A model generated the notes under the pieces. The model saw only the letters and a program-made list of their open reading frames with translations, made no database searches and was not told the origin of the DNA. Of a stretch of DNA of 20,180 nucleotides, positions 7,545 through 14,882 are shown piece by piece. The position numbers were made by a program, and so were the translations under genes. The first letter of the stretch is position 1. The number at the start of each line of letters is the position of its first letter. The stretch is from Chara braunii (lineage: Eukaryota; Streptophyta; Charophyceae; Charales; Characeae), in NCBI GenBank assembly GCA_003427395.1, contig BFEA01000174.1:2548573-2568752 (forward strand), given 5' to 3'.

Positions 7545-8246
7545 TCAACAATAATCGATCAAATCAGCTGGTCTCAGACAATCTACCCAACAGGTTGCGT
7601 CGATCAGTCCTCTTAGCGTCTCGTAATCAAGTCGCCCCCACCTCGCACAGACAGAGAAGTAAGCCTCCTTAAACCGAGGCGCTAAGCCCAGGTCGAGAGT
7701 GTAAAACGTATCGTTTACCGCTCTGCTAAAGTTGTCGACGCCTCCATACGCTTGTTCTATCACGAATGTGGGCAGGGCCCACCTCCAGCCCTGCACAGGG
7801 TAGAGATCTGACCTCGGGGGTCCAAATATGAGGCGCACTAGTGGCTGACTTCTTCCGGCTAGAGTGCTCACCTTCCTAATCACGATAGCTCTCGCTAAAG
7901 CTACGTACCTCCACCAGTTCCGACCAACGCCGACAAGTGTTAGCCCTATCTCGAGCTCCTGCGACCTGCCGAATACAAGATGCCCGATTGCCCCCACCTG
8001 CCTAGCTCCGCTCGCCTTTCCAACCTCTAAGATCATTGTCCACAGGAACACTTCTTCCGCTATCCACGTCCCCGTATACCTAAGCGGCACGCCCTCGCTC
8101 TCGTCCAGTCGCACATGAAGGGGAATGTCGAACCCATGAGCAGTTTCTCTGGGTTTTGTCAATCTTTTCGCCTTGTAGGAGTCAGAATTGCGTAATAGCA
8201 GATAAGCCCACCACGCGCTCGAATCACTCCTCATTGGTGCATTCAC
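7545..8246 (-). CDS. Tandem unit C: diverged copy of the unknown three-copy protein module
   Basis: An open frame of 233 codons starting at GTG (first ATG at 8,234) and ending at 7,545. Residues about 155-200 read 'GWRWALPTFVIEQAYGGVDN' and on through 'FKEAYFSVCARWGRLDYETL', colinear with 'PRFVVDELFGGIDGLVESYL' and 'SSHWGDERLQLIELVRSIAP' in unit B. Its centre ('VGAIGHLVFGRSQELEIGLT') aligns in position with the 'GEVKALLYLRAEVAKEATLS' block of unit B. The landmark 'FVIEQ' lies about 1,178 bases from 'FVVDE' of unit B, close to the spacing of units B and A. It is the most diverged but least interrupted copy, with no stop in 233 codons. No known family is recognised; whether it is expressed is unknown. 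Confidence 0.5.
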   Translation of the reverse strand: MNAPMRSDSSAWWAYLLLRNSDSYKAKRLTKPRETAHGFDIPLHVRLDESEGVPLRYTGTWIAEEVFLWTMILEVGKASGARQVGAIGHLVFGRSQELEIGLTLVGVGRNWWRYVALARAIVIRKVSTLAGRSQPLVRLIFGPPRSDLYPVQGWRWALPTFVIEQAYGGVDNFSRAVNDTFYTLDLGLAPRFKEAYFSVCARWGRLDYETLRGLIDATCWVDCLRPADLIDYC

Positions 8247-8389
8247 CTCCGGTCTGTGCTGCTTTCCCCTTTATTACAAGTTCAACCATCTTGCACCAGT
8301 CAAATCCCGACAAATTTCTCCCCTCGACCGGAGGAGCCGGACAGTTCTCCCTTCCGCTCAGCCGCTCTCGTCCAATTACCCTCTCACGT

Positions 8390-9445
8390 CTAGGCTCCGA
8401 ACCCTACGGCCAACCTCGGAAAATGAATCACCCTGGTTGCAACCTCGTCCTCTTTGCCTATCTCTCCCTCTGACTCTGGGTCGTTCTCGGTAGTGTCCGT
8501 CAAGTCATCCTCGGGCAACTCCCCCTCCCGGACGTAGGTCGGCGCTCCTATCCTCTTGTAATACCTCACGACTAGGTGCGGCGCTAGAAGAGCACCGCTC
8601 CACCAAGCACCCCGATCCTCATCGAAGAGTCGTCCGAGGGAAGCTACGTACTTTGGCCCAACTCTGAGCTCTCGATCCAACAGGTCTCACACATACAATG
8701 GCAGAGCCCGTCTCCAGCCCATCGATCTCGCCTGAGTCCAGTCCCTACACGGAGTGGGGGCTATAGACCGCACCAGCTCTATAAGTTGGAGCCTCTCGTC
8801 GCCCCAGTGCGAACTCCCAGTCAATAGAGAGTAGCAGATGTAATCCGTGTCGAGATCGCTACGGGAGAAAATGCTAAGCTCCTGTAGGGTCAAGTAGGAC
8901 TCCACCAGTCCATCTATCCCGCCGAACAGCTCATCCACCACGAACCTGGGTACGGTCGTCCTCAACTGTCAGTACGAGAAAGGGAAAACCCTCGGCCCCG
9001 CGATACGGAGCTCTCCCGAGATCTCTGTAACGGGGTACCTACCGGGCCACCTTCTCAGATAGTCCCCCTCGTCCCACCGAAACGACTCTATCTTCTCTTG
9101 GAGATATCGCTCGCTCCAAACAACGCATGATCCCGAGATGACAAGAGATAGAGTCGCCTCCTTTGCAACTTCAGCTCTCAAGTACAGAAGCGCCTTCACC
9201 TCTCCCCTGCGGCCTTGTGGAAGGAGACTACCCCTATATCTTAACCCGTCATACTCTCGGTAGATCCACGACCACACTCCTGGCCTAAAGAGTATCGATA
9301 ACCACCCGGAGTTGTTGTCGTCCTCGTGGATGTGTCGCGAGGGAAGGGTGAACTCCACTAGTTTTCCCTCCACTAACTCCGGGGGATCATACCCCCACCT
9401 CTGGTCTACGATGGGGAACTCCTCCACTGTCATATTCTGCCACAT
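8390..9445 (-). pseudogene. Tandem unit B: copy of the unknown protein module, two internal stops
   Basis: From ATG at 9,445 the frame reads 'MWQNMTVEEFPIVDQRWGYD', 'PPELVEGKLVEFTLPSR', 'WLSILFRPGVWSWIYREYDG', 'GEVKALLYLRAEVAKEATLS' and 'ERYLQEKIESFRWDEG'. It hits a stop at 8,969, then resumes as 'TTVPRFVVDELFGGIDGLVE' and 'WGDERLQLIELVRSIAPT'. It stops again at 8,687-8,689 (TGA after 'ALPLYV') and resumes as 'DLLDRELRVGPKYVASLGRL', 'GAWWSG' and an acidic tail. All three pieces share one frame, so the intact protein would have been about 350 residues. Trp-rich blocks suggest a globular fold. It is not similar to any family I recognise. Confidence 0.6.
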
Positions 9446-9490
9446 CCACTCCGTCGCCCTATCGATGTGCCTAGGTTCTGACAGCGACTC

Positions 9491-10534
9491 CTATCCTTGG
9501 GAAGTGAGCGCCGAGACGTCGTCCTCGTCTCCAGACTCGGCGTCTTCCCTGTCGGAGTCTACCCAATCAGGATCCCAGGCCTCCTCGTCGTCGTCGTCGA
9601 GGTCCTCCACCGCACGATACTCAGGCACCCCTATATGCACGTAATACTCGGTTAGCTGGTAAATGGATATGAGGGAGCTCCGTATCACGACTCCCTGAAT
9701 CCTGGCTCCACCAGCAGCCCCAATCCTCAGAGAAGAACTTGCCTATGTTACGTGATACTCCGGGCCCGCCCGGAGCTCGCGGTCCAACAAGTCCTAGACG
9801 TATGACGGCGGGGAACGGTCCCACACATAAATCGCCACTGGTGGGAGCAATGGACCGAATCAGCTCTATAAGTTGAACTCTCTTCTCCCCCCACCGAGGC
9901 CCGACAATCACCAGGGAGTAATAAATATAATGGAAGTCCTGCTCTCCCCTCGAGAAATGCTCGAGCTCCCTCGTGGTGAGGTAGGCCTCTACCGGACCAC
10001 CTAACCCTCCGAACCTTGCATCCACGACGAATGCAGGGACAATTGTCCTCAGCCTAAGGCCTGAATGAGGGAAAACCCATCCCGGACCACCTGGAGGTCC
10101 CTTGTGATGATGCGGGGAGGCAATCCGTGAAGCAAGACTATCGGGTTTTGCTCCTCGTCAAAGCGGAATGCCTCAATCTCCTCCTGGAGGTATCGTTCGG
10201 CCCAGCTGATAATCCTGCAGGTCCCCCACGTCACCAGAGTTAGAGCGGCCTTCTTGGCCGTCTTAGGACTCAAGTACAAATAGCCCTTGACCTCGCCGTA
10301 TGGCAGGCCTCTCCCACGTGCGTCGCTTGGGCCCTGGCTGCTCTTGAGCTCACGGTACATCCACAACCAGGCACCTGGCCACAGAAGGATAGATCTCCAC
10401 TTATAGCGACCGTCATGCCAGGAAGTGACCCGCGTTGGCAGTGTGAAAATTCGGTCCCCCTCTACGAGTTCGGGAGGTTCTACCTCCCAGACCAAGTCCA
10501 CTGCATATTCTTCGGCGGTCAAGGGTGGCCACAT
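9491..10534 (-). pseudogene. Tandem unit A: copy of the unknown protein module, frameshifted
   Basis: Starts at ATG 10,534 with 'MWPPLTAEEYAVDLVWEVEP', then 'PPELVEGDRIFTLPTRV', 'WRSILLWPGAWLWMYRELKS', 'GEVKGYLYLSPKTAKKAALT' and 'ERYLQEEIEAFRFDEE', matching unit B block by block. The frame is lost near 10,060; the next block, 'FVVDARFGGLGGPVEAYLTT' to 'QLIELIRSIAPTSG', is in a second frame. 'DLLDRELRAGPEY' and the acidic tail ('EDLDDDDEEAWDPDW') are in a third. A TAG at 9,794-9,796 sits at the same place as the TGA in unit B. The tail ends at 9,491 in the same frame as the start of unit B, 16 codons on. Function unknown. Confidence 0.6.
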
Positions 10535-10610
10535 CCGAGTAATGCACTATAGGATAGGAAAACCTAAGAAAAATAGAGGAGGGAAGGGCCCAAAAATCCA
10601 AAACATTTCT

Positions 10611-10673
10611 GCAGCGCTTCGCCTCCCCCCGTTGGAATGGGGTTCGCGAGGTCGTCCCTATAATAAGCGCTGC
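10611..10673. repeat. Hairpin repeat copy 1 (63 bp)
   Basis: Arms GCAGCGCTT (10,611-10,619) and AAGCGCTGC (10,665-10,673) are perfectly complementary. The interior holds CCTCCCCCC, a loop GTTGGAA, then TGGGG and later CGAGG, which can form nested inner pairs. The same design recurs at 11,378 and, partly, at 11,586. Confidence 0.65.
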
Positions 10674-10719
10674 CTACCTCAGTCGTAGACAGGCCCTAGA
10701 GTGGCCCATGTATCAAGGG

Positions 10720-10840
10720 CGCATAATTTCGAACTCGGATCACGCAAGCCTTTTACTCGAGTTCCCTCGAATACAAGGTGCGTGCTCAATTCGAGGGATT
10801 CCAACCAGCTACACCAGCGAGCGCGCCCCCGACCAATGGA
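10720..10840 (-). other. tRNA-like segment with A and B boxes, possible SINE head
   Basis: The minus strand has TGGTGTAGCTGG (10,805-10,816), a full match to the RNA polymerase III A-box consensus TRGYNNARYNGG. About 80 bases downstream it has GAGTTCGAAATT (10,725-10,736), a partial B box (GGTTCRANNCC). Between them a 9-bp perfect inverted repeat, CCCTCGAAT/ATTCGAGGG (10,764-10,772 and 10,789-10,797), takes the place of an anticodon arm. GGGCGC upstream could pair with GCGCCC after the B box. It does not fold as a normal tRNA, so a tRNA-derived SINE or relic is more likely. Confidence 0.35.
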
Positions 10841-11377
10841 CCTAGTTCGCCAGACAAGAATCAAAAACAAAAAGTAGACGTACTCTTTTTTTGAATTTTT
10901 AAGCCATATCTTTTAATTTTGAGAAATTTTAATAGTTTAAGTAATAAAAATTCAAGAAAAACCAGCAGGGTACACTTCCTCGCTTTCAGTACGTAGCCGA
11001 AGTATACACAAATGTTATAGGGCCAAGACGTAAGGTCCAACTGCTTTTCCCACTGTCGTTTGGATTTTATTTTTATTTTTATCAATTAATTCCCCGAAAA
11101 ATAGTAGTAATTGAGTAAAATTCTCGTTCTTCGTATCCGATCTTAGGGAAGGTATAAGAATCCTCACCCAATTTAAAGCAAGTTTACTACCCTTTTCTAT
11201 CTCCCTATAGGAATTTTTCTTGTGATTTTACTTTTTAATTAGGGAAAATTAGGAGAGAATTGAAATCAATTCTTTCCCTTTTCTTATATCCGTCGAGGGT
11301 CATGTTTCTCGTGGGTTAGCTGACTTTTCAGGCTTTATAGGGTCCTAGAATAATTTTGGGGAATTCCCGAAAATTTT

Positions 11378-11440
11378 GGCAGCGTTCCGCCTCTCCCCGT
11401 TGGGATGGGGTTCGGGACAAGTCCCTCAAATAACGTTGCC
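11378..11440. repeat. Hairpin repeat copy 2 (63 bp)
   Basis: Arms GGCAGCGTT (11,378-11,386) and AACGTTGCC (11,432-11,440) pair with one G-T wobble. The interior has CCTCTCCCC, loop GTTGGGAT, then GGGGTTCG. Its length is identical to copy 1, and both arms differ from copy 1 while pairing is kept. Confidence 0.65.
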
Positions 11441-11480
11441 GAAACGACGAAAACCCAGTAGAATATCACAAAGGAGAAAG

Positions 11481-11513
11481 CTTGATTTTTACTTGATTTT
11501 TACTTGATTTTTA
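11481..11513. repeat. 11-bp tandem repeat, three copies
   Basis: The unit cttgattttta is repeated three times in tandem, with the first base of the first copy at 11,481. It is a simple AT-rich minisatellite with no evident function. Confidence 0.75.
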
Positions 11514-11585
11514 GATATTTTTAATTTTTTTTTTTAATTAATTGTCAAAATTTTGAATTAAAAGAAAAATTTTTGAAAAAAATTC

Positions 11586-11640
11586 GGCAGCAATTTCCCT
11601 CCCCCCGTTGGGATGGGGTTCGGAGGTTATCCGTTAATTA
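11586..11640. repeat. Hairpin repeat copy 3 (degenerate right arm)
   Basis: It starts GGCAGCAAT and shares CCCTCCCCCC, GTTGGGAT and GGGGTTCGGAGG with the other copies. The inner CCTC/GAGG pairing is kept, but the outer right arm is not recognisable. Confidence 0.55.
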
Positions 11641-11934
11641 AAAGAGGCAAAAATAAACGAACTCAAGTTTAACGAACTAAATTTTTTTATTAATTTAAAA
11701 AATATATATTTTAATTTTTATTTATTTAATGTATCATAAAATTAAAAGGGCCTTTACCCGATTCAGGTCTTGTAAAAGTAAAGCAGCGTGAAGGGGTATC
11801 TCGCCAGGACCCAGGAAACGAGAAAACAAATCAAAAGTCAAGTTCTCTGGTCAAAGGACACATCTAAACTAAAGAAGGAAGTCAGTGCCAAAGGTCATTG
11901 CCGAAGGTCATACCTGTTCGCCAGGGGATGCACA

Positions 11935-12083
11935 TGTCATGTTTGTTCAGATAGGAGTGTGTCTGTACGTGCAGTCAGTGTGTCTGTTCGTGCAAAAGGA
12001 GAGTGTCTATTCACACAATACAGATGTCTGTTCAGGCAGTAAGTGTGTCTGTTCGTCCAAAGTTGTGCCTGTTCAAAAGTAAG
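11935..12083 (+). repeat. Degenerate ~21-bp repeats in U3
   Basis: At least six imperfect copies of a unit close to agtgtgtctgttcgtgcaaaa follow one another, with a weaker copy (catgtttgttcagatagg) before them. The same array is in the 3' LTR (about 19,934-20,081). Being upstream of the TATA box, it sits where retrotransposon enhancer repeats are found; that role is inferred. Confidence 0.7.
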
Positions 12084-12086
12084 TCG

Positions 12087-12159
12087 ATGAACAGAGTCCC
12101 GGTTCTGGTTTATGTCTGAGGGNATGAACAGAGTCCCGGTTCTGGTTTATGTCTGAGGG
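12087..12159 (+). repeat. 36-bp direct duplication around a single N
   Basis: Bases 12,087-12,122 and 12,124-12,159 are the same apart from the N at 12,123. The 3' LTR has this sequence only once. It is best explained as a contig-join or consensus artefact in the assembly, though a real duplication in this copy is possible. Confidence 0.85.
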
Positions 12160-12319
12160 GCAGTCCAGATCCAGACGTCCAAGTCCAGAATCCAGGCCGA
12201 AGGGCCTCAGCAGCAGCAGACCTCATTGGGACGGTACTGGGACACATGCAATGCAGGGGTCTGCGACAAAGGAAGGCCTGAATGAGCCAATGCAGACCTA
12301 GTGAAGAGGAGGCCAACAC

Positions 12320-12327
12320 TATAAAAG
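12320..12327 (+). promoter_or_regulatory. TATA box of the LTR promoter
   Basis: TATAAAAG lies within the 5' LTR, about 590 bases before the primer-binding site and downstream of the U3 repeats, as expected for the RNA polymerase II promoter at the U3/R border. Transcription would start about 25-35 bases further on. Confidence 0.7.
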
Positions 12328-12911
12328 AAGCAGCCAGCCTCATTTGGCGCAGATCTCTACTGGCATTCTGCGCGTGGAAGTGCTGAAGCACTTGTGCGCC
12401 AGCCAGGAGGAGCAGCGCTGGAGGATGAAGATGCGCTAGACAAGGGAAGAAGGNTGGGCGNTGGAGATAGAAGNAGCCATAGCTNNCCAGCAAGTTAGTA
12501 ATAGNTTAGAGGGTTAGTAGTAGTCTTCTATGAGTGGCATTCAGAGTAGATCCTTGAGAGAAGAGAGTGTACATGCATAGTAGGGAGAAGGAACTGAGAC
12601 AAAGAGTGTGCAAGAAAGGTTCGGCTATGGTGATTACTTACCTGAGTTGGATATGATCTGCAGAGGTGGCGCTGATGTGTAGAAGTCACATTGATGAGTT
12701 GGATGAAAGATTCGTATTGCGCTGATAAGCGCTTGAACTCAGGGAACTATGACAATCTTTGTAAACATGTTTTTGATAATATAAGCTGCGCAACTTGGCT
12801 CTCTTCTTACCTCTTTGTCAAGTGTGGGAAGTTTTCCATTCATTGTGTATGGCGATGGCACATGTTGTGAACACTCTTGCGTGAGTTGGTCTTCAGGACC
12901 CATGCAAAATT

Positions 12912-12929
12912 TGGTATCGGAGCCAAGCT
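12912..12929 (+). other. Primer-binding site, initiator-Met tRNA type
   Basis: TGGTATCGGAGCCAAGCT matches the plant initiator-Met primer-binding site (TGGTATCAGAGCC...) with one change in its first 13 bases. It lies directly after the 5' LTR. The tRNA 3' end would anneal here to start minus-strand cDNA. Confidence 0.85.
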
Positions 12930-13875
12930 CGTTGCACTCATAGCGCTGGCATGATCAAGGCCGGCGTGGAAAAGCATCAAAGTGTGGTGATGGAGGACTA
13001 GTAGGAGGAAGGGAGTTTGTTAGTAGTGGGAGCAGGCCGAAGAAGAAGGGGCTTATGATACTTACCTGGAGCGTGCTGCGCGACGAGGAGCGATATCGAA
13101 GGTTCTTCAACAAGAGAGAAGCACCTCTTGCCCCTTGACCTTCATGCATGTGTGTGTCCCCTACCTTCTCTCCCTTCCCCGCTGAAGGTGACTGCTGCTG
13201 GTCTGGAGTCGAGTCTGGATCTGGATCACCATAACGCGTCAGAGTCTGAGTCGTCAGAATCTGGGTGGTCCAATGCAGTGTGTCAGGATCTGGTCACGTT
13301 AGATTGGGTGGTCAGTGTGCTGTAAGTGGAGTTAGAGTCATCTCTCCTACCCCTCTCGATAGGTAGGCTGTGTTGGGACACCAGGGGACTGCAAATTGAT
13401 GTAGGGAGTGGCTATGTGCCACGTCAGATCGCAAGTACCAGGCAGTGCAAGTATGATGATGAGCATCCATAGGGTTAATTAAGCCATAAAGAAAGAAAAA
13501 TTTGAGCGAAGTACTATTGCCTGGTTGACTACGTGTAACATCTGCATCTGACACTTCTGCGCTTTGACTCCATACCTGCATCCAAACAGCCAACGCTAGT
13601 TAGTCCAACACATAAAGCATAGAGGGGGAAGTACAGCGAGATACAGGAAACACATTACAAGAGTCTGATCCAGGAACGCCAGACAGCAGCAGAAGAAAAA
13701 CATATATATATTAAGTTTGATTGAAGTATTCATCGTGTGCAGCACCTTCCATAGTTAAAAAAATAAAAAGATAAAAAAATCCAGTACTCCATTCGCCACA
13801 AGTGAAGACTGACTGAGATAGTAAGCAAGTTTGAGTGGGATAACCGGCGGAGGATCCTCTGTGCCGATCATCACC
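12930..13875 (+). other. 5' leader of the chromovirus
   Basis: About 945 bases between the primer-binding site and the first Gag ATG. It includes GA-rich sequence, short poly-A runs near 13,760-13,790 and no coding frame with protein-like character. A packaging signal would be expected here but cannot be identified by eye. Confidence 0.5.
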
Positions 13876-14882
13876 ATGGATGACTATCCCATCCAGGGCC
13901 TGTTGGCCCTCTTTGTCCTGTTGGGCCCACTGTTCCGGTTGATATTCCCACTGGGATTTGGACGCGTATGCACGTCCCGTGTATTACTTCGGTCTGGGAC
14001 AGTAACACTCGGACCCACAGGTCTGGGACAGTAACACTCGGACCCACACCTACGGAACAGGCAGAAATTGACCGCAGGTTGGTAGAGAAGAAGAAAGAGA
14101 AAGAAGCTAAGAAGAAACAGAAAGAAGAAGAAGCAAAAAAGAAGCTGAAGGAAAAGATGGAGAAGGAATTAGAAGAAGAACTGAAGAGTATCCAAGAAGA
14201 AGAAGAGGAAGAAGAACAGGAAGAAGGGGAGACTTTAGAAAGACGTCGTCGCCTTGACATACCTGAGAGTACTGATGCTGCAGCGAACCGGCTTCCAGTT
14301 GAACCGCTGGACTGGGCTGGTCAGTATTCCTACACCAGCGAACCATTACGTGAGTCTGAAGAAGAGCGAGATGTGTTCATTGCCAGGCTGTCCACTGTCA
14401 CTGATTTAGCTGAACGAAATCTGATGTTGGAGGAGAAGAGGGCCGACCTGCATAACAAATTGCTAGCAGCCAAGAGGCAAGAATTGGAAGAGAAAAAGAG
14501 GCTGCAGGCAGAGGGGGAGAAGTTGCAGAAAGAATTAGAAGCTCAAAAGGATAAACCACCTGCCACAGATGAACAACTTGCTCTCCTCAGAGAGGCCGTC
14601 CTCAACACAAGGCAAGAAATGGTCTTAATGCATCGGACGTTACAGAAGGTAGAAACTCATCGGAGTGAGTTTGAAACTGTTTGGAACAACCTCCTGGAAA
14701 AATCAGCAAAGGACGTGGACCAGCACATCCAGACCTATATCAGGGCTTTAGATGAACACATCACTAAGACCTTCACTCCAGAGGTCATAGAAAAATTGTC
14801 AAGGGGGCTGGAGACGCAGGAGGAGATGGCGGCGATGACGGCGATGACGGCGATGATGACAAAAAGGGGAAATGGGATGTAG
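13876..14882 (+). pseudogene. Gag N-terminal coiled-coil region, frame broken by a 29-bp duplication
   Basis: ATG at 13,876 opens a frame ('MDDYPIQGLLALF') that ends at 14,034. The main frame follows in a different register from about 14,020, with 'PTEQAEIDRRLVEKKKEKEA', a long Lys/Glu helix (about 14,085-14,240), 'PVEPLDWAGQYSYTSEP', a second coiled coil ('ELEEKKRLQAEGEKLQKELE') and 'HIQTYIRALDEHITKTFTPE'. Removing one copy of the 29-bp duplication at 13,991-14,048 would put the two frames in register, so this was one Gag N-terminus. The frame is lost again near 14,820, where the true frame goes on as an Asp/Gly-rich stretch encoded by a 9-bp repeat. Coiled coils here probably aid Gag assembly. 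Confidence 0.8.
13991..14048 (+). repeat. 29-bp perfect tandem duplication inside gag
   Basis: Bases 13,991-14,019 and 14,020-14,048 are identical (each begins ggtctgggacagtaacactc). Because 29 is not a multiple of three, the second copy shifts the reading frame and ends the first frame at 14,034. Confidence 0.95.

Larger units (their letters stand above)
10862..11742. other. AT-rich non-coding stretch
   Basis: About 880 bases of AT-rich sequence with poly-T and poly-A runs, sharply different from the GC-rich flanks. Apart from two copies of the hairpin repeat and an 11-bp tandem repeat I see nothing gene-like. It separates the middle array from the right-hand retrotransposon and is where that element's 5' LTR inserted. 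Confidence 0.6.
11743..12910 (+). repeat. 5' LTR of the plus-strand chromovirus
   Basis: The left border is set by the start of identity with the 3' LTR at 19,742 (both begin TAAAAGGGCC, with unlike sequence before it). The right border is set by the primer-binding site at 12,912. It contains U3 repeats, a TATA box and several N calls (12,123 and 12,454-12,505). It does not begin with the usual TG. Length is about 1,168 bases, of which 37 are probably an artefactual duplication. Confidence 0.9.

Noticed and set aside
10861-11085. A short Lys/Leu-rich minus-strand frame in the AT-rich stretch
   Set aside because: Its composition (Lys, Ile, Leu, Phe) is that of translated A/T-rich DNA, with no motif.
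10611-11640. Hammerhead or other known ribozyme in the hairpin repeats
   Set aside because: I looked for a CTGANGA plus GAAA core on both strands and found none at the right places.
11788-12042. A plus-strand open frame repeated in both LTRs (11,788-12,042 and 19,787-20,041)
   Set aside because: It is present twice only because the LTR is; the reading frame follows the degenerate 21-bp U3 repeats and lacks coding features.
12110-12493. A minus-strand open frame within the 5' LTR
   Set aside because: It crosses N bases and the artefactual duplication, and lies in LTR sequence not expected to code.
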